Positions 46,863-56,399 of a DNA stretch of 64,000 nucleotides are shown here, in pieces; the first letter of the stretch is position 1, and every line of letters starts with the position of its first letter. Both the position numbers and the translations under genes were made by a program. The DNA comes from Caenorhabditis remanei (Eukaryota; Nematoda; Chromadorea; Rhabditida; Rhabditidae), in assembly GCF_010183535.1 (NCBI RefSeq), contig NC_071329.1:3410001-3474000 (forward strand), read 5' to 3'. Below the pieces are notes generated by a model. The model saw only the letters and a list, made by a program, of their open reading frames with translations. It made no database searches and was not told the origin of the DNA.

Positions 46863-48998
46863 TCAGTCCGACGGCATCGATCCGCTGTGAGTCTCGATTT
46901 TGTCGACCAGTCCGAATTTCAGCGCCTCCTGAGCGCTCATGAAACGATCGCGGTCGAGGGTTCGCTCGATTTCCTGGAAATTATAATTTTTTCTTTTTTT
47001 TTCGTTGAAAAAAAAATCAAAATTCCAAACTCACATCATAACTAATTCCAGTGTGGTGGACATAAATTTCATTGAGTCGCTTCTTAAGACGAGTAATTTC
47101 TTCCGCGCGAATGACAATGTCCGAGCAGGTTCCCTGAAAACTTTAAATTTGCAAGAAAAAACCTCAATTTGAATTCCCGCTCAAAAAAGCCCAAAAGTGT
47201 GCATTTGCGCGTGGCGGTGTACGTGTGTACACCATGACGCGCAATTGCGGACCAGAGAAAAATCAGTGGTTTTCGGGTGATTTTTATCGAATTTTCGTGA
47301 TTTTTAGCTGAAAAAATTACGGGAGTGCCTGGAGGAATGTCGAAAAAGAGCAGTAGCCGAACGATGGCCACGAAAAAGTTGATTATCGATGTAAGTTTCG
47401 CTATTTTCGCAAAAAAATAATTTTTTTCGGAAAAATACTGTTTTTTCTTCAGGAATTCAAACGACGCCTTCGCGACAACATCAAATCGCTCAATGACAAC
47501 TTTTTCCACATTATTCAAGCCGCAAAAGTGGGTTTTTCGCTTTAAAATACTGAAAATTTGGATTTTTCCACAATTTTTCCAAAATTTCAGGTCAGTCCCG
47601 ACGACAACGCCTACAAAAATCAGACGGGCAAAATGGCCGAATTCTACACCACGAAGAACGAGATGGCCGTCCGTGCGCAGTTAATGGTGGGGGTTTTTGC
47701 TGAAAATTTTGAAAAAATCGATTTTTTCGGTTAAAAACTGAAATTTTTCAAATTTTTCAGGTCCGAGCGTCCGATGAGCTACTCAGGTTGACAACGGATC
47801 TCAAGGAGTTCCTGATTCTTCACGACTTTCATTTCCTGACTCACAACATTAAATCGTAGGTTTTAAGACAGATTTTGGCAAAAATTTGGGCGTTTTTGGC
47901 CGAATTTTCGCCGAAAATCTCAATATTTCCAGCGCCGAGGCCCAATGCGAGGACGAGCTCCGCAAACAATCACAATTTCATCAGGCAATCGATTCGGACG
48001 TGAGCAACATGTTGCTCGATCTGGAGCGGGAAATCGGCGAGAATTTCTACCTCCGTCACACTTAATTTATGTATTTTTCCTTAATTGCGTTAATTGATCT
48101 CTATAAATTATTCACCTGAGCCCCTCCACTCGGCTGATGAACCATAATCCGCGCATTAGGCAGAGCGCTTCTCATTCCTTTCTCTCCAGCGGCCAACAGG
48201 AGCGATCCCATTGACGAAGCCTGTCCGATGACCCACGTGGCAACGGGCGCACTGATCATTTGCATTGTGTCGTAGATGGCAAGACCCGCGGTCACACTTC
48301 CGCCTGGAGAATTGGAAGAAATTGGGAAAAAACTAGAGAAAATTTCAGAAATCGTCAAGAAAAAAAAAGAAAAAAAGAATGGGCCGAACCGGGGATTGAA
48401 CCCGGGACCTCTCGCACCCAAAGCGAGAATCATACCACTAGACCATTCGGCCGCAAAAGTATTCGGATCACTGAGCGTACAGGAGTGCGCGCTTCTCCTT
48501 GTTTGGCAACTTTCGGCCGGCGCACTCCTGTACACCCAAGGAAGCAGTGATGAAATGCCGCCGAATGGTCTAGTGGTATGATTCTCGCTTTGGGTGCGAG
48601 AGGTCCCGGGTTCAATCCCCGGTTCGGCCCATTCCTTTTTTTTCGCTATTTTCGGTTTTTCCAGTAAGTACCTGGACTATTAATGTACATATGAATTGGC
48701 TTTTTGCCACTCTCGCTTTGCAGGAACAATAGCTGAGCGATGAGAGCTGAGGCGATGAAGTCATCCACCTGGAAAACCAATTTTTTCAGTCAAAATTTTC
48801 AGAAAAAAATCTGAAAATCGATACCGGCGTCATGAGACAAACGATGCGATCACGAAGGAGTCTCGAATAAATGTCATAAGTGCGTTCGCCTTTTCCCTCG
48901 TTATCGATTACAAACGGAATTCCGACACGCGATTGGACGGTGGATGAGAGGCTTCTGGAGGCCAGCGATGATGACGTCACCAGGCGGCGGAGGAACAT
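46863..48998 (-). CDS. clpp-1: Mitochondrial ATP-dependent Clp protease proteolytic subunit
   Basis: Five exons on minus: 48825-48998, 48672-48768, 48116-48303, 47035-47133 and 46863-46973. They total 669 nt, 222 aa plus TGA. The first residues ([19 protein letters not shown]) are a basic, Ser/Thr-rich mitochondrial targeting peptide. The ClpP catalytic triad is visible: Ser in GQASSMGS, His in MVHQP and Asp in [23 protein letters not shown] is the conserved substrate-channel segment. ClpP forms the tetradecameric chamber that degrades matrix proteins with ClpX; in C. elegans it is needed for the mitochondrial unfolded-protein response. Intron 2 contains two tRNA-Pro genes and intron 3 contains mdt-22 on the other strand. 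An ATTCAG acceptor lies 9 nt before the ATG, likely for trans-splicing downstream of vha-9. Confidence 0.96.
47337..48065 (+). CDS. mdt-22: Mediator complex subunit 22 (MED22/Surf5)
   Basis: Five exons on plus: 47337-47390, 47453-47527, 47591-47686, 47761-47855 and 47933-48065. They total 453 nt, 150 aa. The protein is a helical chain characteristic of MED22 ([20 protein letters not shown], then [19 protein letters not shown], then [20 protein letters not shown]), a subunit of the Mediator head that links activators to RNA polymerase II. The first ATG is used here; a second in-frame ATG lies 27 nt later. The entire coding region is nested antisense in clpp-1 intron 3 (47134-48115), with its stop only 50 bp from the clpp-1 exon boundary. 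Introns are 60-77 nt. Confidence 0.93.
48381..48452 (-). tRNA. tRNA-Pro (UGG), copy 3, in clpp-1 intron 2
   Basis: The 72-nt sequence equals copies 1 and 2, with intact stems and TGG anticodon. It is transcribed in the same direction as clpp-1, inside the intron 48304-48671. Confidence 0.92.
48559..48630 (+). tRNA. tRNA-Pro (UGG), copy 4, acceptor base 1 changed
   Basis: Identical to the other copies except that position 1 is C instead of G (CGCCGAA at the 5' end), so the 1:72 pair is a C-C mismatch. The rest of the cloverleaf, the anticodon and the following T tract are intact. It lies antisense in clpp-1 intron 2, 106 bp from copy 3. Confidence 0.85.
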
Positions 48999-49343
48999 TT
49001 TGGGATTCTGAATGGTGAAAATCTGTGAAAAAATGCGAAAAATGACGGAAAAATATGGAAAACGTGGCAAAAAAAGCAAAAAAATACAAATATAACGCAA
49101 AGTTCACGATTCTAATGTAACTATTTTTCAATTTTGGGGGCGTTTTCTAGCTAAAAATCGTTCATTAGTGACAAAAAGTGAGAGTGATGACTAAGGATTC
49201 GCAATATATATCATGTACATTCCGGGTGACAAAAAGTCTCAAAAAATTTCAAAAAAAAAGGAAAATTCGGGGGATTTCTGATCACAGAACAGGGCAATTT
49301 CATTTGGGGGAATGTCGAAGTGAGAAATGGAAAATTTATTGAT

Positions 49344-50844
49344 TTATCGGAAATCCTCTGGGTTGAACAATCCGCGAGCTCTGTTGAGAATCGAGTCCTG
49401 GAAAAATGATTTTTTTGATGAAAAATCGATATTTTAGTGAAAAAATCGGCAATTTTTGAGAATTTTTCACTCTTACCTTTGATGGATCGTATGGAGCCTC
49501 CTTGGATGGGATTTCGAGCACGGCTGGAATGGATTGGGTGTGTTGGTCGACCTGGAAATTGGGAAATTGAGTTGTCGGGTGGATTTGTAATGGAATTCAG
49601 GTAGTTTTCGTCGTTTTTAAGCGGATTTTTCGCTTTTTTCAGTATAAATTTCGCGATTTTTGAGCTCAGAGACAGACGGGCGGTTCAAAACAATCACAAG
49701 ATGGTTTTCTAGCTATTTAGCTTGGAATTTGCTTAAAAATATGAGTTTTAGCTGAAAATCGTAACTGGAGGATCGCATCGTCGTACTTTGCAGAAAATGT
49801 TGAGAAAAATCTTAATTTTCAGAGGTTTCGAGAGCGAAAATTGGTTTTTTCTTGAAATTTTCCACTAAAAACGACTAGAAAAGCATCTACAGGCCTCTTT
49901 TTTTCTATGAACCGCTCGTTTTTCAGAAAATCGCCAAAATTTGTTCATTGTGCTTAACATTCTGTTGTTCTCGACTAAAACAAGTACCAACTGCAAGTCT
50001 TTGACCGTAAAAAGTAGACTTTTCATGATTTTGATAGTGAAAATTGGGTTTTTCTTGAAATTTTCCGAAAAACTCTGGTTTTTCCAGAAAATTCGATGAT
50101 TTTGGCCGATAATATGGACTTTTTGGTGATTTTCTACTCCTCCGGTAGTTTTCAGTTCAGAATCCTCAAAATTTAGCTAAAAATTGATGAAAAATCCGTT
50201 TTTTACGGTCAGAAACGCCCAGTTGGTGCCTGTTTTACTCGAAAACTACGAAATTTTAAGCAATTTGTGGTGATTTTCTGAAAAAAAGACGGCTCATAGC
50301 AAAATAGACGCCTGAAGCCGCTTTTTTTAGTCGTTTTTAGCCGGAAAACGTTGAAAATCTGCGGAAAATAAGGAATATCCTGAAAATGGGCGGTTTATGG
50401 CACAACAGACGCCTCCCGAAGTCGTTTCAAACCAAAAAACTGTGAAATTAGCGATTCTAGGCGTTCAAAATCGGAAAAATCGAGTTTTGAACGCTCAAAA
50501 ACTCCATTTTCAGCCCAAATCTTCCATTTTTTCCACCAAAAACTCCTCCTTACAGCGTAACGAATCATCTCAGCGATATGCTGATTGATGAGAATGATGG
50601 CGATATCGTCACGAGCGCAGAATCCTTTGAAGGCGTCCTCGATCTCTTGAACAGTCGTCGACTTGTCGACAATCAAGTAGTTCGGTTTGCGAGCCTAAAA
50701 AAATATCAAATTTTTACAAAAAAAAAATTGAAAAAAATCGATAAAAACCTTGTTGAGCTCTCCAACACCTCCGAGCAAGAATCCGACGACGGTGTCCTCG
50801 TCTCCGATGACAGCCAAAATCTTTCCCTTCACAGCTGATGCCAT
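49344..50844 (-). CDS. vha-9: V-type H+-ATPase subunit F
   Basis: Four exons on minus: 50749-50844, 50554-50694, 49477-49551 and 49344-49397, encoding 121 aa, the usual length for V1 subunit [31 protein letters not shown] and [12 protein letters not shown] are the conserved ATP-synt_F core, and the chain ends FNPEDFR. Subunit F is part of the central rotor of the V1 sector that drives proton pumping into acidic organelles. A TTCTAG acceptor 2 nt before the ATG suggests SL trans-splicing. AATAAA (49335-49340 on minus) lies directly past the stop. clpp-1 starts 345 bp downstream on the same strand, so the two probably form an operon. Intron 2 (49552-50553) is unusually large for this small gene. 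Confidence 0.96.
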
Positions 50845-51671
50845 TTCTAGAATTTATTTTAGAAAATTTATTATTTTTCGAAAAAAAAATTCGATATTTT
50901 TAACATAAAAACGAGTAAAATCATATGAATCTTTATTTTCAGTGCAAAAAACAAGTTTTAAAATTGAAATTCCGACAAAAATCGATGCGTAGAGGTTGAA
51001 AACCAACCGTTGGCAACACGAACGAGAGACGAAAAATCAACCCGAAAAGGGGCGGAGTCGAGCAGTTGCAATGTGCGGCGCGTGGTTTTCGCAAGTTTGC
51101 CGCATGGAGATGGGTTTTTCGGGTTTTTGGTTTTTCAGAGTTTTAAAGTTTTCGGGGGTTAAATATGGGTTAAAGATGGACAAAAAAGCTGAAATTTACA
51201 TTTGAAAAATTCGGAAAAATCGGCTATACAGTTAAAATACTAAATAAAGTCTGAAAATACAAGAAAAATTATAAAAATCAATTAAAAAAACAATTGTTGG
51301 TCGAAAAATAATTTCAGCCGATTAAAATTTTCTGTAAATTAGTGTATAGGTACTTCTGAATACGCTGATTCTGAATATTTTATTTTTTCATTGAAAAAAA
51401 TCCCAGAAAAAGTGATTTCGCTTGTTTTGAGAGGTTTTTAATGGAAAATTCCTTGATTTTCTAGTTTTTTCTAGATAATGGCGCAAAAAATTTGAATCGA
51501 GCATGCCTAAAAATAAATTTTGCCTTGTAAAAATGAGAAAATTAAACTCAAACTGAGATTTTCTCGCTTGCGAGCCCAAAATATGTTATTTTCTGAGATT
51601 TTCTCTATAAAATACCATTATTTTCGAATTCAGCTTATTTCAATATGGTTATATTAGCACGGCACGCTTTT
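50845..51671. other. Intergenic upstream of vha-9
   Basis: Contains the presumptive vha-9 promoter. It is AT-rich, with no repeat or exon that I can support. Confidence 0.4.
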
Positions 51672-51785
51672 TTACAACCGCGCTCTACCGAAACCGAAGA
51701 AAATTGTGTGCGAAATTGAGAGACTCAGAGAAAAATAGACATTTTTCAAGAATATTTCGGTGGAGCGCAGTTGTAAGAACTGTGC
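51672..51785. repeat. GCGCTCTACCGAAA inverted repeat, copy 2
   Basis: Arms ACAACCGCGCTCTACCGAAA and TTTCGGTGGAGCGCAGTTGT, as at 31881-31966. Confidence 0.55.
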
Positions 51786-51989
51786 GGAGCTTATACATGA
51801 AATTCTGAAAAAAAATCTGTGCGGAATCGTTGGTTTTCAGTTTAGTATACTGACCACCATGCCATTTTTCGTCATCGAATTGGTGCTTAAAACCGAAACT
51901 CAAAAATGATATTTTATCCAATTTTATCCAAAATACTGATAATCAGAAGTAAAAATGTGAAACTGAAGTTATCAATGTAAGAAAAACCA

Positions 51990-52325
51990 TACTTGCAAAC
52001 CGGGCCGGCGCGTAACTCGCGTCAAACTCAATATTATGGTCTGAAAAATATACCAAAATGTAGATCTCGACGAGTTCCATGTCCGTGACCTTTTACGGGC
52101 CGGATGGCTATTCGTTATTGTGCCGCGGACCGGGAAAAAAGTGCCAAAAAACGCGAAAATGGCCAAAAAACCATTCTAGCCATGCCTGCAACATATTAGC
52201 GAATAGTCATCCGGCCCGTAGTAGATCACAGACATAGAACTCGTCGAGATCTACATTTTGGTATATTTTTGAGCTCATAATATTGAGTTTGAAGCGAGTT
52301 ACGCGGCGGCCAGTTCGCAAGTATG
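51990..52325. mobile_element. CGGGCCGG palindromic element, well preserved copy
   Basis: Ends ATACTTGCAAACCGGGCC and inverse (GTTCGCAAGTAT). Flanks AGAAAAACC (left) and AGAAAAACG (right) match at 8 of 9 positions. The interior is as in 3605-3952. Confidence 0.68.
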
Positions 52326-52453
52326 AGAAAAACGAGAAAATTGAAGTTAAATGGGGGCATATGCAATTTTAAACCAGGAACTATCATCAGAACACAAAAA
52401 ATTATATTGGAAGAAAGAAATATAGATGAATGCACACAAATTATCTCGACATG

Positions 52454-52691
52454 GGTCCATGGACACACGTAGAGTCCAGGAGAACCTATGCAAATGCGCT
52501 CTATTGACAAGCGTGGTACACATTGTCGTAGCGGTGAACTTTCGAACTTTCTGTGCATACCGTGGTGAACATTTCTAATGCCACGGTATGCGCAGAAAGT
52601 TCGAAAGTTCATCGCTACGACAAGTTGTTGCCCGTTGACAATAGAGCGCATCTGCATAGGTTCTCCTGGACTCTACGTGTGGACGTCCATA
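52454..52691. repeat. Hairpin repeat with CACGTAGAGTCCAGGAGAAC arms
   Basis: Arms of about 105 bp are close inverses (GGAGAACCTATGCAAATGCG, TTCGAACTTTCTG). It lies just past the stop of the minus-strand thioredoxin-like gene and could be in its 3' end region. Confidence 0.65.
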
Positions 52692-52730
52692 ACATAATCA
52701 GGTTGTAAATGGGTACAAGATGGGGGAAAC

Positions 52731-53829
52731 CTAAATTTCCGTCTCCTCCTCATCCGAACTATCATCAATATACTTCCAGTCTTTAAACATGTCCCTCCTT
52801 TCCTCCTCATCTCTAAGCGCCTTCAGAATCTCCGGATCCGTCTGAACCCCCCTCATCACCTCTCCTCTCATATGAATCGGTGCATCCGGGTCATGGAACT
52901 TTTCGTTCCAATCGTCCCAAAGCTCTTCCGGTTGCTCACAATTCTCGTCAAACTCCCAACGAGTCATCCTGACCACCGCGTCGCCATTGGCACGGATGAT
53001 AAGGATTTGTGGGATTTTGTCGATAGTGATACCGTAGTTTTTCGCGAGTTGTCTGTAAAAAAGGGCCAATTTTTTAAATCATCAAGACTGAAGTTTTTGG
53101 AGACGCCACTTTCAAACGACCTATAAATTTGGTTATAGGTATTTTCGACTACGGGGGAGTCCATTTCTGCAGTCAAAATCTTATAAGCTCACAAACTTTT
53201 CGAATGGATGAGCTTATTCACATGGAATTCCAAATCGGCCGCATATACGCTACTGCGCGGATAACCTGTGCTCGTACGTTGCAAGAATAAGAATTGTCGA
53301 TTCACAATTCAACATGAGAGCTCATAACTCGGCTCTCATTGACATTTAGCAGGTTTTGACTGCAGAAATGGACTCCTCGTGGTCAAAAATACCTATAACC
53401 AAATTTATAGGTCGTTTGAAAGCCGCTTCTCCAAAGATTTCCCTTGTCAGACTCACATAAAAGCACAATCCCTCAACTTGGCCAAACAAAATGTATAGTT
53501 CTTCGGGTGATGGTCTTCCGGAGTACGGTAAATTTGAGCGGGAATATAGACAAGTTCAAAATCCGGATGGTTAGCTTTCACGGCTTCATAAAATGTACTG
53601 ATCTGATTCTCGAATCCCACACAACCCGGGAAGCTTGGCGAGCCGTGTGTGAACACGAAGGCGACCATCTGTAGAAAACATTGATGTGGATTTACGAGCG
53701 TAAATCCAAAAAATCTACACCACAAACCTTATCCTCCAGTTGTTCCTTGCCGGTTGTTGTTTTTGTTATTGTTAAAGTTTCCGTCGCTTCAATAATATGG
53801 AGAACAAGTTTTCCATATTTTTCAGACAT
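52731..53829 (-). CDS. Thioredoxin-fold protein lacking a CxxC motif
   Basis: Three exons on minus: 53728-53829, 53457-53668 and 52731-53052. They total 636 nt, 211 aa with TAG. The order MVAFVFTHGSPSFPGCVGF, FELVYIPAQIYR, LAKNYGITIDKIPQILIIRA fits a thioredoxin/nucleoredoxin-like fold: strand, active-site loop, strand, then the conserved Ile-Pro before a strand. The usual CxxC is absent; the equivalent loop is SPSFPGC with a single Cys, so a classical disulfide reductase is unlikely. The C-terminal 60 residues are acidic (DDSSDEEETEI at the end). Intron 2 is almost entirely a hairpin transposon. The fold assignment is by pattern recognition; the precise family and gene name are not known to me. 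Confidence 0.75.
53085..53446. mobile_element. Hairpin element forming intron 2 of the thioredoxin-like gene
   Basis: Member of the 1314-1756 family with GGAGACGCCACTTTCAAACG and ATTTCTGCAGTCAAAA arms. TCA flanks both ends (53082-53084 and 53447-53449). Only about 40 bases of the intron lie outside it. Confidence 0.68.
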
Positions 53830-53899
53830 TTCTGAAAGAAAAAGGTTTCGAAGCGAAAACCGTAAGAATTAAAAAAGGAAAACAATGTGAGGGTGAATA

Positions 53900-54890
53900 A
53901 GAGTGTCCCGGGGGACACGATAATTCAATTATGCAGGAGACACACAGAATTGTGTTCATACACAAAAATATTTTTGGTTACAACAATATGTAAAGGATTT
54001 GGCACACAGGCAGACAAGAGAAGATGCTACAGTAACCCATTTGTTTGAATAGGGGGTACTGTAGAGTAGTGAGTCACTTGGAAAGTGTCTAATGGTGTAC
54101 GCGGGTGCCCAAGAATTCCAATTTTCGTAGTGTGTGTGGATCAAACCTAGATCTTCATTTTTGTAGTTGACCAATTTTTTGTACGAGCCCTCCCTAGAAA
54201 GTTACAGTACACCGAAAAACGGCGACGCCACTGTGAGCGGCAGCACGAGCTTACCATTGTTACCTCCATAGCCTGTCGCCCATTCAGAATGCCTACTGTA
54301 GTTTCAAGTGAATTGCAAATGCGCTCTGTTGTATTCTCATTTCGATGTTCTCGACATAAGGTTATTTCCGGGGAGCGTGTTTGCATACCTGGCATTGATT
54401 TGAAATGTGCATTGTGTCGGTGTGCCTGTCCGTGTGTCCGGATATCCGGATGTCCATGTATACGTTTAATAAAGTCCCGGAGTACAACGTGAATCCTGAA
54501 ATTTATCTATCAACTTTGGAAGCTTTAGGACTCCCGACTATCCAAATGTTTTAAAAACATTTTACATTCACTGCATAGCCCTAGTCTAGAACTCTGTTTT
54601 TGTAGTTGACCACTTTTTTGTACGGACGGTCCCTAGAAAGTTACGGTACACCGAAGAGAGGCGACACCACCGAAAGCGGCAGAGCGCGCTTACCATGGGT
54701 ACTTTCAAAAGGCTATAACCTGAAAGGGTGTTATCGCGCGCTTGGTACCTTCAGCTGGCTATAACTCAGTAGAGAGGCCACGTACACAAAAATGGTCAAC
54801 TACAAAATTGAAGGTCTAGACTAGGGCTATTCAAAGAATGTAATTTCATACAAGTGAGACTTTTTTGGTAGAGTTACAGGTGTTCAAAGT
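53900..54890. repeat. Repeats between the thioredoxin-like gene and the DUF3557 array
   Basis: Two GTACGGnCGGTCCCTAGAAAG family units (54110-54260, 54540-54890) surround a TGTCCGGATATCCGG low-complexity stretch near 54415-54455. The right edge of the second unit abuts the orphan exon at 54891. No intact gene is seen. Confidence 0.5.
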
Positions 54891-55040
54891 TATCCGGAGT
54901 GCAGCATTGTCCCGATGGGAAACGACACGGAGCTGAATGCCTACCGTAGCGAGCCGGCTGAAGTAGAGAAGGATCCCTTCAGTAGTATAGTGCCAATAAA
55001 ATGGCACCCGAGAGGATATGCAAGAGCAGTTGAATGGTGA
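54891..55040 (+). pseudogene. Orphan last exon of a DUF3557-family gene
   Basis: The frame reads YPECSIVPMGNDTELNAYRS, then EPAEVEKDPFSS, then IKWHPRGYARAVEW and TGA, nearly identical to the last exons of the two complete genes at 57.7-59.1 and 60.7-62.1 kb. The acceptor and first codons (RLTN) are missing and the sequence directly upstream is a dispersed repeat ending TTACAGGTGTTCAAAGTT. Exons 1 and 2 are not found upstream. The downstream sequence to about 55620 remains homologous to the regions behind the other two genes, so this is a truncated array member. Confidence 0.8.
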
Positions 55041-55870
55041 TCGCCCCTGACTAACTTTTCGTTCCAAATTTTCTTTTTTTCTGTAATCACGACTCTTTTT
55101 GTGTTCTCACTATTCTGAATTGTAATGAATAAATTTATACAGGGCAGCCAGATTCTTCCTATAACAACGGCACACATTGCCACGATACCTATATAATCCA
55201 GTGGATAGGTCATCAAGGCCGACAGTAAAAGACCCTACCAAAATAAATACACATTGCAAAGAGGGGAGGCTGTCCGTTGCCGCAGCAATCGAGTCGTCAC
55301 CTCCTTCCCCTGGGGCAATCCGTTTTTGTACAATTTACATAGTAGACGTTCAAAAACCTCTATTCCTACAGTATCAGGAACTTGGGAGAACGATTTGGTT
55401 GACTTGACCCATCAGAAAGTGATAATCGCTGTCTCTATTGAAGGGGGAGACGTGCTGTTAGCACCGCCTGTTAGACACTATATGTATAACCCATACTTGT
55501 CAACCAACCGGGTCGAAATGGGCCTTGCACCGGATGGCTGGTTGTTAATGTACCGCAGGCCGGGAGAAAGTGCCGAAGAAACATTCTAGCCCGACCCGCG
55601 GCACATTAATAAATATCCATCTGATTTGTTCTCAATGGACACATTCCTTTCTAATCTGGTACATTCTCAGTTACTGTCAGAGCAAGAGAAGGTCGTTTTG
55701 AAACCGGGGAATTCCAATGACACTACTTACAATTGTGTCCGGTTTTGGAACAGGGATACTTTGAAACCAGGGAAGCGATGCTACTTACATCAGATCTCTA
55801 ATGTGACCTTCCTCTTCTAGTTCCCACGTCATTTACCTGGAGGGGCCAAAAGAGATCCTTTCTCTCCCTC
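55041..55870. repeat. Array spacer, copy 0
   Basis: Homologous in order to 59107-59900 and 62330-62820. Shared words include TGAATAAATTTATACAG, CCAGTGGATAGGTCATCAAG and CAGAAAGTGATAATCGCTGT. It includes a decayed CGGGCC repeat at 55490-55625. Confidence 0.65.
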
Positions 55871-55873
55871 TCA

Positions 55874-56251
55874 CTAGGGAAGGTCATGGACTCGGTCTGG
55901 AGTTATGGGACATGACTTATATCATTGGAAAGCTGAGAAAACTCTGATTCCAAATATATATTCAGTTTTTGCCCTCGAGTTCTGATATTCGAGAAAAACG
56001 AGGTCAAAGTTTGGAAAAATGACAAATTATTGTTTTTTTAACACGCGAAAATGACAAAAAAATTTCAAAAAGTTTTTCGCGTGTTTGAAAGACAATAATT
56101 TGTCATTTTTCCAAACTTTAACCTTGTTTTTCTCGAATATCAGGCCTCGAGGGCAAAAACTGAATATATATTTGGAATCAGCGTTTTCTCAGCTTTCCAA
56201 TGATATAGGTCACATCCCATATCTCCAGACCGAGTCCATGACCTTCCCTAG
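55874..56251. mobile_element. CTAGGGAAGG hairpin, third copy
   Basis: Ends CTAGGGAAGGTCATGGACTC and inverse, with TCA at 55871-55873 and 56252-56254. The interior contains GGAAAGCTGAGAAAAC as in 8833-9457. Inserted in an array spacer. Confidence 0.72.
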
Positions 56252-56399
56252 TCAGTTCGGTATTTCTCAAAGACTCTTAGACAGTCTACACTATTTCCTC
56301 TCCTCCCTTTTCCATAGAACTCTATTAGCACCTTGCTAATCCCCTTCTGCCTTTCTCTATCTCTAGTGAGACTGTCTGGCCACGCCCACATGGGGCGAG

